Shown in pieces: positions 49,702 through 58,528 of a stretch of DNA of 64,000 bases (positions within the stretch are counted from its first letter, which is position 1; each line of letters starts with the position of its first letter). The notes beneath the pieces were generated by a model. It did not search any database, was not told the DNA's origin, and was given only the letters and a program-made list of their open reading frames with translations. The position numbers were made by a program, and so were the translations under genes. The DNA is from Streptomyces roseifaciens (GTDB lineage Bacteria; Actinomycetota; Actinomycetes; Streptomycetales; Streptomycetaceae). Location of the stretch: the NCBI RefSeq assembly GCF_001445655.1, contig NZ_LNBE01000003.1, positions 372,001 through 436,000 of the forward strand, given 5' to 3'.

Positions 49702-51471
49702 ATGGCAGTTGGGTGGGGCGTCCATGCTCGGGGGAAGGGGCGTTCGGAGGAGGCCGAGTGGCCTGCGGTCCCGATTCACGCGAACCATGCTGCTCATGGG
49801 GCCAGCCGTCCTGTGGAGGTGGACCCTGCATCGTCCGAAGTGACGAGGCTGCTGTGTCAGGCGGTCTACGCGCGACCCGACCGGGTGAAGATGGTGAAGG
49901 CGTGGTGGCGCAAGATCCGGGGCAAGAGGGGGAAGGCCAAGAAACCTCGGCGTAGTACCAGGCGGCCAATCTATCTGGAGGGCAGCGATGACTGTCCGAC
50001 CCTGGGTGAGCCGACTGCGCAGTGGGTTGTCGACCATGTGTTGCACGGTCCGCCGCTGCCTGTGCCGTCGTACGGCTTCGATCTTGTTCCGGTGACGGCG
50101 CACAGCCTTCGTGCGCGGCGCCGCCGGTGGGCACGGCGCGCTTGCATCCTGATCCTCTGTGGGCTGGTCGCCTATGCGGCGCCGTGTGCTTTCGCGATCT
50201 GGGCAGCGGCCGTCATCGTCGCTCTATTCCTACGGTGGGCTGCCTTCCGCGCGATCCGCAAGGTCGGCCGGACGAGGTGGGCGCCTTCGCGGCGCGTGGC
50301 GTATGTCGTGCTTCTCATCCCATGGTTGCTCGCACTCATACCGTACGAACCCGCTGGTGGCGACGCGCTCGAACTGCGATTCGAACTGGCCTTACTCCCC
50401 TTCGGGCTGGCGGTTGTCGTCGCACTGGTGTACGCAGCTGACCGGCTTGTGGCACGGGCCGCGCTGGGCGCCCTGGCTCGGGAGGGTGTGTCGTCCGATG
50501 GCTTGCCGTGGGCCGCCGCGAAGGCCAGACACAGGATGACGGAGATCGGCAAGGCCCAGTCGCAGCTGGCGCTGCCTTACGACGCCTTGGAGCGGTTCGT
50601 CGGTGCCGGACGCGATGTCTGGGGACCTGCTCGCATCAGCATCCCCCTGCAGCCCAAGGACGCCGAGGAGTCGGTCAGGCCGTTCGGGGAGGCGGAACTC
50701 CTCCGGTGCGTGGGCATCGCCCTCAAGGAACTGGGCCGTGGCGCTCGGGAAATCACGGATCCACTCCCCGGGTTCTCGATGGAGCGCATACTCGGCCTTC
50801 CGGCGGCCCGATGGCTGCAGCGCACCCGCGAGACGAACGTGGAGCTGTCTGACCTGATCGGTCTGGGGCGTAGGTCCCCTTCAGGCGTGCCGGACCGGCT
50901 GTATCTGCGAGCTCAGTGCATCAGCTGGGACGGACAGATCGTGGTGAGCGTCTTCGTGCATGCCGCGCTGGAGGCCGGAGAACTCCGCCTGACCATTCGC
51001 CCGCATGTGATCACGCCGCTCTACAACGAGCTGCGGGTAGCCGACCTACCGGCCCGGACGCGCGGGGCGCGTCTACTCAGGTGGCTTGCTGCGCAGTCAC
51101 TCCTGGACACACTCATGGGCCCTTTGGCCGTGTGGCGACTGGTCGCCCGCCTCGGTGAGAAAGCCGAGGGCCGCGTGGAGGAAGAAGCCCCGGTGAGCCT
51201 GCGTGACCGGTACTCCACCGAGGAAGTCACCGACATGCACCAGGGCGACGATGCCAAGCGGCACGTCGTTCTGATGCAGTCTTGCGTATTCCGGACTGTG
51301 GCCGAGTATCTGGATGAGCAGGGAATCGACCTGACTGCGTACGAACGGCAAGTTGCCGCCGTGACCAACAACATCCTCGTATACGGGGACAACAACGCTC
51401 CCATCCAGAACGTCGCCGGCAGCGGGATCAGTGGTGTTGGCCAGGACAACAAGAATCAGGGAGACAAGTAA
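49702..51471 (+). CDS. 589-aa membrane protein ending in an NNAPxQNV motif
   Basis: Unrecognised protein. A basic N-terminus (IRGKRGKAKKPRRSTRR near residue 70) is followed by hydrophobic segments CILILCGLVAYAAPCAFAIWAAAVIVALFL, VAYVVLLIPWLLALIP and LALLPFGLAVVVALVYA (residues about 150-255). The rest is likely cytoplasmic and ends in VYGDNNAPIQNVAGSGISGVG about 15 residues from the end. An in-frame TTA (Leu231, 50392-50394) implies bldA dependence. The ATG has GGGGGAG nearby; a later ATG (MVKAWWRK, 49891) is possible. The stop overlaps the next start as TAATG. Lower GC than the core genome. Confidence 0.7.
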   Translation: MAVGWGVHARGKGRSEEAEWPAVPIHANHAAHGASRPVEVDPASSEVTRLLCQAVYARPDRVKMVKAWWRKIRGKRGKAKKPRRSTRRPIYLEGSDDCPTLGEPTAQWVVDHVLHGPPLPVPSYGFDLVPVTAHSLRARRRRWARRACILILCGLVAYAAPCAFAIWAAAVIVALFLRWAAFRAIRKVGRTRWAPSRRVAYVVLLIPWLLALIPYEPAGGDALELRFELALLPFGLAVVVALVYAADRLVARAALGALAREGVSSDGLPWAAAKARHRMTEIGKAQSQLALPYDALERFVGAGRDVWGPARISIPLQPKDAEESVRPFGEAELLRCVGIALKELGRGAREITDPLPGFSMERILGLPAARWLQRTRETNVELSDLIGLGRRSPSGVPDRLYLRAQCISWDGQIVVSVFVHAALEAGELRLTIRPHVITPLYNELRVADLPARTRGARLLRWLAAQSLLDTLMGPLAVWRLVARLGEKAEGRVEEEAPVSLRDRYSTEEVTDMHQGDDAKRHVVLMQSCVFRTVAEYLDEQGIDLTAYERQVAAVTNNILVYGDNNAPIQNVAGSGISGVGQDNKNQGDK

Positions 51472-51869
51472 TGGTTGTGAGACGGCGTCGCCCCGATCCG
51501 GACCCTGGCCATGGCTCGGGCATCAGCATCGGCGGTAACAACAACGCACCGTTGCAGAATGTGGTGGGACAGAACATCGCCAACATCCATCAGTCAGCCT
51601 CGTTGCAGGGCATGGTTGACATCGATGCTGTGCGCGGTCTCCTTACCGCCTTCCGTTCGGACGTCGACCACAACGCGGCGGACCTGCAGAACGCGATGGT
51701 GCTGCGTGCGATGGCGGACACCGTTGACGCCTCGCTGATGACCCCCGATGCGCCACAGGTCGGAACACTGCGTGGAATCGCGCAGGCGTTGCCTGCGCTT
51801 GTGGCGGGCACCGTTGTGCAGCAAGGAGGCGAAGCGCTCGCCAACGCCATCAGTGGACTGGTGAGCTAA
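51471..51869 (+). CDS. 132-aa partner protein beginning with an NNNAPxQNV motif
   Basis: After a basic head (VVRRRRPDPDP) residues about 17-38 read GISIGGNNNAPLQNVVGQNIAN, matching the C-terminal motif of the protein encoded just upstream. The remaining about 90 residues are Ala-rich helices (IDAVRGLLTAFRSDVDHNAADLQNAMVLRAMADTV). It overlaps the upstream gene by 1 nt (TAATG) with AGGGAG as SD, so the two are one translational unit. No known family. Pairing through the shared motif is a reasonable guess; the function is unknown. Confidence 0.75.
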   Translation: MVVRRRRPDPDPGHGSGISIGGNNNAPLQNVVGQNIANIHQSASLQGMVDIDAVRGLLTAFRSDVDHNAADLQNAMVLRAMADTVDASLMTPDAPQVGTLRGIAQALPALVAGTVVQQGGEALANAISGLVS

Positions 51870-52141
51870 GTCGGCTTGCCCGAGCTGCCTGGGGGTGCGG
51901 GATGGACTGTTCCGGCTGCTCCCGAGCGAGTCGTCACCCCCACAGGGCCTCGCCGGGTTCGCTGTTCGGTTCGCTTTGCTGCACGGGCACGGAGGGCCCC
52001 TCAACGGTCTCTTGTATTCGCGCTGCCCAGGGGCGAGCGGGAGCCGGAAACGCTAAGGGGCGTGGCTCGCTCCCCGGTGCCACGGGTTCTCCCCAGATTC
52101 TCCCCAGGGCCCTGAATCGGTCACTCGACAATGTTTGCTGT

Positions 52142-52165
52142 GGCGAATTCGATCAGTGATTCGCC
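52142..52165. terminator. Hairpin just downstream of corA
   Basis: GGCGAAT and ATTCGCC pair perfectly around a 10-nt loop, 1 nt past the corA stop (minus strand) and facing the accessory operon. A plausible terminator for corA. Confidence 0.55.
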
Positions 52166-52166
52166 G

Positions 52167-53330
52167 CTACAGCCAGTCCCGTCGCTTGAAGATGAAGTAC
52201 AGGCTCGTGCACACCGCTGCCATCAGCAGGATCGCGAACGGGTAGCCGAACGTCCAGTGGAGCTCCGGCATCTGGTCGAAGTTCATGCCGTAGATCGTTC
52301 CCACCAGCGTGGGTGCGAACAGGATCGCCGCCCATGACGAGATCTTCTTGATCTCCTCGTTCTGTTCGAAGCCGGCTTCTGCCAGTGCGCGCATTTCGGC
52401 GTTCTGTTGTTGGGTGACGAGTGTTGCGTTGACCGCGAGGATGTCCGCCAGGGCCGAGCGGAAGCCGTCGACGCGTTCGCTGGTGTGGGTGACGTGGTCG
52501 GCGACGTCGCGGAGGTAGCGCTGGAGTTCGTCGTCGGTGCCGTATTTGGCGAAGCCTGCCATGAGGCCGTGGAGCATGCCGACCAAGGGGCGGGTGGCGC
52601 GCTGGAACTCGACCATTTCCCGGGCGAGTTCGTAGATGCGGCGGGAGACGGCGGGGTCGCCGCTGAAGACCTCGGTCTCGATCTCGTCGATGTCGTTCTG
52701 CACGCCCGCCACGACGGGGGCGTAGCCGTCGACGACGGCGTCGAGGATCGCGTACAGCACCGCCTCCGGGCCCAGGGCCAGCAGCTCCGGGGTGGCCTCC
52801 ATGCGGTGGCGGACGGCCGAGAGGTCCGGGGCCGCGCCGTGCCGGACGGTGATCACGAAGTCGGGGCCGACGAAGACGTGCAGTTCGCCGAAGTCGACCT
52901 CCTCGGGGGCGTCCAGGTAGCGCGCGGCGCGCAGGACGACGAAGAGGGTTTCGCCGTAGCGCTCCAGCTTGGGGCGCTGGTGGGCCTCCAGGGCGTCCTC
53001 GACGGCGAGCTCGTGGAGACCGAACTCCTCGGCGAGGGAGAGGAGTTCCGCCTCGGTGGGGCGCTGCAGGCCGATCCAGGCCATGCTGTCGGGCTGCTCG
53101 TGCAGCCGGCGGTAGGTGTCCGCCAGCGAGTCCGGCGTCGCGATGCGGCGGCCGTCGCGGTAGACCGCGGCGTGCACGATGCTGCCCGCGCCGCCCGCGG
53201 GCGGGGCCGCCGGGGGTGGGGGCGGGGTGGCGGTGCCGTCCGTGCGGCCGGTCGTGCGGCCGTTCGCCGGGCGGAGCCGGGAGTGCTTCCGGGGCGTGGG
53301 GCGCCTGCCGTGCGGAGGGTTTTCGGACAC
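52167..53330 (-). CDS. corA: CorA family magnesium/cobalt channel
   Basis: 387-aa channel subunit. The large N-terminal cytoplasmic domain is followed by two C-terminal membrane helices (WAAILFAPTLVGTIYGMNF and WTFGYPFAILLMAAVCTSLYFIF); the selectivity motif GMN is at residues 348-350 before the PEL loop. A Pro/Gly-rich tract (PPPPPAAPPAGG) precedes the conserved domain. It works as a pentamer to admit Mg2+ or Co2+. GTG start with GGGAG at a good distance. A second Mg2+ uptake route besides the P-type ATPase found earlier in the window. Confidence 0.94.
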   Translation of the reverse strand: MSENPPHGRRPTPRKHSRLRPANGRTTGRTDGTATPPPPPAAPPAGGAGSIVHAAVYRDGRRIATPDSLADTYRRLHEQPDSMAWIGLQRPTEAELLSLAEEFGLHELAVEDALEAHQRPKLERYGETLFVVLRAARYLDAPEEVDFGELHVFVGPDFVITVRHGAAPDLSAVRHRMEATPELLALGPEAVLYAILDAVVDGYAPVVAGVQNDIDEIETEVFSGDPAVSRRIYELAREMVEFQRATRPLVGMLHGLMAGFAKYGTDDELQRYLRDVADHVTHTSERVDGFRSALADILAVNATLVTQQQNAEMRALAEAGFEQNEEIKKISSWAAILFAPTLVGTIYGMNFDQMPELHWTFGYPFAILLMAAVCTSLYFIFKRRDWL

Positions 53331-53444
53331 GGGTGCACTCCCTCTCGCTGTTCACGGAACCAGGCACAGGATATACATGCTGAATTCGGTCGCGCGGTGC
53401 GGTTCAGGACCGGATCTGTCCGCAACTCGGCCTAGCTTGATCAC

Positions 53445-54563
53445 ATGGCAACCAGCGGGTCCCCGATTCTGACCGTCCGAGCCCTCAATCGTGCTCTCCT
53501 TGAGCGCCAGCTGCTACTGCGCCGCACCGCGCTGCCGGTCCTCGACGCCGTGGAACACCTGGTCGGCCTCCAGGCGCAGTCGCCCCAGGACCCGTACTAC
53601 GCGCTCGCCGCCCGCCTCGACGGCTTCGACCCCGAGGAGCTCTCCGGCCTGCTCGACTCCCGCGCGGCCGTCCGCATCCCGGTGATGCGCTCGACGATCC
53701 ACCTGGTCAGCGCCCGCGACTGCCGGGCCCTGCGCAGCCTCTTCCAGGTCGTGCAGGAGCGCTCGTTCCAGGGCAACCACGGCAAGCGCCTCGGCGACGT
53801 CGACCTCGCGGCCGTGGCCGCGCTCGCCGCCCGGCTCGTCGCCGAGCGCCCGTACACCTTCCACCACCTCGGCCTGGCGCTCGCCGAGGTGTGGCCGGAT
53901 CACGCCCCTCAGGACCTGGCGATGGCGGCCCGGACGCTGCTGCCGCTCGTCCAGGTGCCCCCGCGCGGGCTATGGGGCCGCAGCGGGCCCGCCGCCCACA
54001 CCACCGCCGACCACTGGCTCGGCGACCGCCCCGCCTCCGCCCCCGCGCCCGACCTCGGCGCCACCCTCCTGCGCTACCTCGCCGCCTTCGGCCCCCCCTC
54101 CGTCAAGGACGTGCAGAAGTGGTGCGGCCTGACGGGGCTGCGCAGCGTCGTCGACGGGCTCCGGCCCGGCCTGCGCACCTTCCGCGACGAGAACGGCACC
54201 GAACTCCTCGACCTGCCCGACGCCCCGCTGCCCGACCCCGGCACGCCGGCCCCGGTGCGCTTCCTGCCCGAGTTCGACAACATCTCCCTCTCGCACGCCG
54301 ACCGCGCCCGCATCGTCGACCCCGCGCACCTGCGCCGCATCTGGCGCGTCAACCGGGCCGCGCCCACGGTCGTCCTCGACGGGTTCATCCGCGCCGTGTG
54401 GCGCCTCGACCGGGCCGTCCCGGAGACCACGACGCTCGTGGTCGAGCCCTTCGAGGAGATCCGTCCGGCGGACCGGGCCGGGCTGGAGGAGGAGGCCGCC
54501 CGCGTCCTGGCCATGGCCGCGCCCGGCACCGCCCACGATCTGCGCGTCCTGCCGGTCGCCTGA
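53445..54563 (+). CDS. AlkZ-like winged-helix DNA glycosylase
   Basis: 372-aa protein of the HTH_42/AlkZ family. The catalytic QxQ motif is present as Gln43-Ala-Gln45 (HLVGLQAQSPQDPYYAL), followed by RIPVMRSTIHLVSARD and a winged-helix repeat arrangement. AlkZ removes cytotoxic DNA crosslinks such as those caused by azinomycin; many Streptomyces carry housekeeping YcaQ/AlkZ-like members whose lesions are not known. Divergent from corA. Function by family only. Confidence 0.86.
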   Translation: MATSGSPILTVRALNRALLERQLLLRRTALPVLDAVEHLVGLQAQSPQDPYYALAARLDGFDPEELSGLLDSRAAVRIPVMRSTIHLVSARDCRALRSLFQVVQERSFQGNHGKRLGDVDLAAVAALAARLVAERPYTFHHLGLALAEVWPDHAPQDLAMAARTLLPLVQVPPRGLWGRSGPAAHTTADHWLGDRPASAPAPDLGATLLRYLAAFGPPSVKDVQKWCGLTGLRSVVDGLRPGLRTFRDENGTELLDLPDAPLPDPGTPAPVRFLPEFDNISLSHADRARIVDPAHLRRIWRVNRAAPTVVLDGFIRAVWRLDRAVPETTTLVVEPFEEIRPADRAGLEEEAARVLAMAAPGTAHDLRVLPVA

Positions 54564-54614
54564 CAGACCCGGACCTCTTCGGACCCCTTCGGCTTCCGGC
54601 CCCTTCCTGCCTCC

Positions 54615-55961
54615 CTACTCGCCCACGTCCCGGCTGCGCAGGTCGTCCAGCGTCTCGCGGCGTACGAGCAGCCGGGCGCGGCCCCCGGACACCGCGGCCA
54701 CCGGCGGCCGGCCGACGAGGTTGTACGCCGAGGCCATCGACAGGTGGTACGCGCCGGACGCGGGCACCGCCAGCACGTCGCCCGGGCGCAGGTCGCCGGG
54801 GAGCTCCACGTCCTCGGCGAGCACGTCACCCGCCTCGCAGTGCCGCCCCACCACCGTCACCGTGCGGCCGGGCGCCACCGATGTGCGCCCGGCCAGCCGG
54901 ACCGTGTAGCGGACCCCGTACAGCGCCGGGCGCGGGTTGTCGCTCATGCCGCCGTCGACGGCCACGAACGTCCGGGCGGCCGTGGTCTTCACCGACAGCA
55001 CCCGATAGAGCGCGACGCCCGCCGGGCCCGCTATCCACCGCCCGGGCTCCACGGTCAGCCGCGGCCGCGGGAGCCCGAACCGGGCGCACTGCAGGTCCAG
55101 TTCGGATCCGATCCGCTCGGCGTACGTGCGCGGGTCCACGGCCGGGTCGCCCTCGCGGTAGGCGATGGCGAAGCCGCCGCCGAGGTCCAGCTCGGGGAAG
55201 GTCACCCCGTGCCGGTCGCGGACGCGGGCCAGCAGCGGGACGAGCCGGCGCACCGCGGTCACGTACGGGCCCAGGCCCGCGATCTGCGAGCCGAGGTGGC
55301 AGTGCAGGCCCGCCAGCTCCAGCCGCGGCTGGCCGAGGAGCCGCTCCACCGCCTCCTCGGCCTCGCCGCCGGCGACCGGCACGCCGAACTTCTGGCCCTC
55401 CACACCCGTCCGCACGGCCGCGTGCGCCCCCGCGGACACGCCCGGCACGACCCGCAGCAGCACCCGCTGGCGGGCGCCCGGCGGCACGAGGGCCGCGAGC
55501 CGGGCGATCTCGCCCGTGCCGTCGATGACGATCCGGCCCACGCCCAGGCGCAGGGCGGCCCGCACGTCGTCGGGGCTCTTGGCGTTGCCGTGCAGCACGA
55601 TCCGCTCGGCGGGGAAGCCGCTGTGCGCGGCCAGTTCGAGCTCACCGGCGGAGCAGACGTCCAGGCTCAGCCCCTCCGCCTCGATCCAGCGGATCATCGC
55701 GCGGGAGAGGAACGCCTTGCCGGCGTAGGCGACGTCGGCACCGGGGAGCGCCGTGCGCCAGGCGCGGGCGCGGGCCCGGACCTCGTCCTCGTCCATGACG
55801 TAGACGGGCGTACCGAACCGGTCGGCGATCTCGCCCAGCGGCACCCCGCCCACGGCGAGCCCGCCGCCGCCCGGCACCTCCTGCGCGGAAGCGGGCCACA
55901 CCGGTGCGGCGGGTGTGCTCGACGGGGGCGGCGGGGATACGGGGGCGGTCGGCATGGCCAT
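54615..55961 (-). CDS. lysA: Diaminopimelate decarboxylase
   Basis: 448-aa PLP enzyme converting meso-diaminopimelate to lysine. PLP lysine is Lys82 (VAYAGKAF); further marks are HCHLGSQI, LDLGGGFAIAYREGD, EPGRWIAGPAG and the dimer-partner Cys in VGRHCEAGDVLAED. A Pro/Ala-rich N-terminal 30 residues are extra. AAGGAG is 7 nt before the chosen ATG; a second ATG (MPTAP) is two codons later. Streptomyces often have more than one paralogue, so this may not be the main biosynthetic copy. No lysine riboswitch was seen upstream. Confidence 0.9.
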   Translation of the reverse strand: MAMPTAPVSPPPPSSTPAAPVWPASAQEVPGGGGLAVGGVPLGEIADRFGTPVYVMDEDEVRARARAWRTALPGADVAYAGKAFLSRAMIRWIEAEGLSLDVCSAGELELAAHSGFPAERIVLHGNAKSPDDVRAALRLGVGRIVIDGTGEIARLAALVPPGARQRVLLRVVPGVSAGAHAAVRTGVEGQKFGVPVAGGEAEEAVERLLGQPRLELAGLHCHLGSQIAGLGPYVTAVRRLVPLLARVRDRHGVTFPELDLGGGFAIAYREGDPAVDPRTYAERIGSELDLQCARFGLPRPRLTVEPGRWIAGPAGVALYRVLSVKTTAARTFVAVDGGMSDNPRPALYGVRYTVRLAGRTSVAPGRTVTVVGRHCEAGDVLAEDVELPGDLRPGDVLAVPASGAYHLSMASAYNLVGRPPVAAVSGGRARLLVRRETLDDLRSRDVGE

Positions 55962-56336
55962 GAGGTCTCCTTCGGAGGGAATGCGGTGCGGCGTGGCACG
56001 GAGGTGTGGGGTGAGACCGCGGTGCGGGGTGGGGCTCCCTGCGGTGCCGACGCGGTCGGGCCGGGTCGGGCACCGGCGGGCCGCGCCGCGGGGGGTTGCT
56101 TGTTGCTGCGGTGGTTTTCTTGCCTGTGGCAAGGGAGTGGGAGAGCGGCGGGCTTGCCTGGTGCCGGCGAGGTCGGGGTGTGTCCGGCACCGCCGGGCTG
56201 CGCCGTTGTGGTTGGTCGCCGTTGCGGCGGGGTTTCTCTGGCCTGCGGCCAGTGGGCCGGGGGACCAAGTGGTGGGGCTGCCGCTGGGCGAGGCCGCGGG
56301 GTAGGGGCGGGTAACCGGGTGAGTGGGTGGTCGGGT

Positions 56337-56378
56337 GAGTGGGAGTGGGAGTGGGAGTGGGAGTGGGAGTGGGAGTGG
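56337..56378. repeat. Seven perfect GAGTGG units
   Basis: (GAGTGG)x7 without interruption, followed by a further GT-rich stretch. A simple sequence repeat of this length is prone to slippage. Confidence 0.95.
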
Positions 56379-56909
56379 GTGACCGGGCGACCGGGTGGAC
56401 AAGTCGGTCGCCGGGGAAGCGCCCTTCGCCGGGACTGCCGAGGTTCTTGCCGCGAGGCAGCGGTCCTCCGCCGCGATGGTGAGGAACCCCCGCTGCGGAG
56501 TCCGGCGGTGCCGGGCGCACCCCGGCTGCGACGTGGGCCCCGGCGGTGCAGGCCGCTCGTGCCGGGCATACCCGGCTGCGCCCGTGGGCCCACCGGCGGC
56601 GTCGACCGGCGGTGCCGGACACACTCCCGTCCCGACGGCGAGTAACCCCTGCTGCGCAGTCCGGCCGCCGCCCTGCCGGATACCCCCCCGTCGCGACGGC
56701 GAGAAGCCCTCGCGGCGCAGAGCCGCGGTGGCGGGCACCCCCGCCGCGACGGTACCCGTCCGCCCGGGCGGCAACCGTCGCCGCGACGGCACCCGCCCGC
56801 CCGGACGGCAACCGGGTCAGGCCGGTCAGCTGGGTCACCCCGAGCCATCCAGGCCACCGGGGCCACCCGTGTCACCCGGACCATCCAGGCCACCGGGTCC
56901 ACCCCGGGC

Positions 56910-56983
56910 CACCCAGGCGACCCCGGACCACCCCGGCCACCCGAGTCACCCAGGCGACCCCGGACCACCCCAGCCACCCAAGT
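56910..56983. repeat. 37-bp tandem repeat, two units
   Basis: The unit begins CACCCAGGCGACCCCGGACC and ends in CCACCCGAGT or CCACCCAAGT; the two copies differ at two positions (G/A). Shorter decayed copies flank it. Confidence 0.85.
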
Positions 56984-57027
56984 CACTCAGATCACCCAGA
57001 CCGCCTAGATCACCTAGATCACCCAGT

Positions 57028-57435
57028 TCAGCCCGAAAGCGCCGTCAGCGGCGGCCCCGCCGGGTTCGCTCGTACTGGTGGAGCCGTCAGCTGGGGGTCG
57101 ATCGAGATCGTGGCGACGCCGAGCGGTGTCGCCAGGGCGCGTACGGCCGGGAGGGCCAGGCGGACCGAGGGCTGGTCGGGGCCCAGAACGGCCGAAAGCC
57201 GTCGCTCGGTGGTGAAGGCGACGGCGGTCCTCGTGCCGAGGGGGGAGCGGAAGACCCGCAGGGCGAAGCCGCACGCGCAGCGCCGCACGGGTACGTACAG
57301 CGGCTGCTCGGGGGCGCGGCCGGCGGGATGGGAGGGTTCGGAGGGTTCCCCGTCGCCGGACTGCGGGCTCTCGGCGGCCGTGCCGGAGGCGGCGGCGACT
57401 GCGGCGGCTTCGGCGGGGGTACGGCTCAGGTGCAT
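57028..57435 (-). CDS. SAV_915-type conserved protein
   Basis: 135-aa protein with the core of the Streptomyces SAV_915-like family: PLYVPVRRCACGFALRVFRS followed by GTRTAVAFTTERRLSAVLG and VRALATPLGVATISIDPQL. Such small proteins hold a short beta-rich domain, are widely spread in the genus and often accompany developmental or regulatory genes; biochemical role unknown. GAGGACC precedes the ATG. Transcribed in the same direction as the LuxR-type gene upstream, 195 nt away. Confidence 0.8.
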   Translation of the reverse strand: MHLSRTPAEAAAVAAASGTAAESPQSGDGEPSEPSHPAGRAPEQPLYVPVRRCACGFALRVFRSPLGTRTAVAFTTERRLSAVLGPDQPSVRLALPAVRALATPLGVATISIDPQLTAPPVRANPAGPPLTALSG

Positions 57436-57630
57436 GACGGTCCTCGGAAGCTCGGGAGGTGTCGGATGGGAGCGTCGTTGACGGCGCCGCGGCGCCGCCG
57501 TTCACGCTATGCCCGTACCGAACCCCGCCGAGCTCCTCCTTGACAGGCTGTTGACCCTCGGTGCCACTCCTTTGACGCTTCCTTGACGGTCCGGGGAGCG
57601 GTCGGCGACGAGGGACGAGGGTGCGATCGG

Positions 57631-58473
57631 TTACGGCAGCAGACCCGCCCGCCGCGCCGCGACCACCGCCTCCAGGCGCGTGTGCACCCCCAGCTTCCGC
57701 ATGCTCGACCGGAGGTAGCTCTTGACCGTTTCCGGGCGCAGGCCCAGCCGGTCCGCCGCCGTGGCGTTCGTCGCGCCCGTCGCCACGCACGCGAGGACGT
57801 CCACTTCGCGCGGCGACAGGTCCACGCCGGGCCCCGCTCGCCGTACCGCCGGGTCCGCGGAGGAGGCCGCCGCGAGGCGCCCGCACGCCGCGAGCAGCTC
57901 CTGGCGCAGGCGCTGGTCCGTGACACGCTGTGCCAGGGCGCGCAATTCGCCGTGCGCCTCGCGGACCTCCTCCCACATCGCCGGGTCGGCGGTGGTGGGC
58001 TGATGGGCCACGGACAGCAGCCGCTGCACCTCGTCCTGGACGGCGAGGGCCTGTTCCAGCTCGCGCGCCGCGTCGACGGCGGCGGTCAGGGAGCGGTCCC
58101 CGAGGGTGAGCGGGCGCCGCAGGGCGCCGTAGAGCACGCCGCGCACCCGGCCCCGTACGACCACGGGTACCGCGAGCACGGAGCGCAGGCCCTCGGCCGC
58201 CACCGCCGCGTCGTACTCGTGCGTGATGACGTGCGAGGACTGGTAGTCGGTCACGGACAGCGGGCGGGTGAGGGCGGCCGCCTTGCCGCCCAGTCCGCTG
58301 CCCGTGCGGATCGCCAGTCCGCGCAGGACCGGCGTCGTCGTCCCGGTCATGTCCGATATTCGGAACTGCCGTGCTCCCGTGAGCAGTCCGCCGAAGGCGA
58401 CCGGCAGTCCGGCGCCCTTGCGCATCCGCATCAGCGCCGCCCGCACCTCGGCCGTCCCGTCCGGATCTCCCAT
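57631..58473 (-). CDS. GAF domain LuxR-type transcriptional regulator
   Basis: 280-aa protein. A GAF-like sensor covers about residues 25-165 (LRGLAIRTGSGLGGKAAALTRPL, VLAVPVVVRGRVRGVLYGALR), followed by a LuxR/GerE domain LSPREVDVLACVATGATNATAADRLGLRPETVKSYLRSSMRKL. Proteins of this type in Streptomyces sit divergent from acyl-CoA synthetase genes and probably answer to an acyl or aromatic compound. The ATG is preceded by GGAGG; an upstream in-frame GTG (58485) lacks an SD. Divergent from the two AMP-binding enzyme genes; the palindrome at 58529-58548 may be its target. Confidence 0.9.
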   Translation of the reverse strand: MGDPDGTAEVRAALMRMRKGAGLPVAFGGLLTGARQFRISDMTGTTTPVLRGLAIRTGSGLGGKAAALTRPLSVTDYQSSHVITHEYDAAVAAEGLRSVLAVPVVVRGRVRGVLYGALRRPLTLGDRSLTAAVDAARELEQALAVQDEVQRLLSVAHQPTTADPAMWEEVREAHGELRALAQRVTDQRLRQELLAACGRLAAASSADPAVRRAGPGVDLSPREVDVLACVATGATNATAADRLGLRPETVKSYLRSSMRKLGVHTRLEAVVAARRAGLLP

Positions 58474-58528
58474 CGCTGCCTCCACGTCCCGGATCCGGAG
58501 GTGGAATCTCCGTATCCCTGAAATGCGG

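Larger units (their letters stand above)
55962..57027. repeat. 1.07-kb intergenic region dense in repeats
   Basis: No supported gene despite long open frames, which follow from base composition. It contains: repeated GGTGCCGGGC(A/G)C-type blocks at about 56040-56270 and 56490-56760 related to the family near 4.7 kb, a GAGTGG hexamer array (56337-56378), and at 56830-57010 a cascade of CACC(C)AG-type units including an exact-length 37-bp repeat at 56910-56946 and 56947-56983. The lysA promoter should lie at its left end. Confidence 0.8.

Noticed and set aside
47000-52166. Transposase or att-site flanks for the low-GC island
   Set aside because: No terminal inverted repeats, direct repeats, tRNA or recombinase gene could be identified at either end.
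54744-56645. Long plus-strand ORF opposite lysA
   Set aside because: It is opposite to lysA, shows repetitive low-complexity translation and no recognised motif, so it is a composition effect.
56910-57010. Possible CRISPR array in the CACCCAG repeats
   Set aside because: Units differ in length, there are no regular spacers between repeats and no cas genes.
56395-57543. Plus-strand ORFs in the repeat-rich intergenic region
   Set aside because: They run through simple repeats and across the minus-strand SAV_915-type gene, with Pro/Arg-rich translation and no convincing start.
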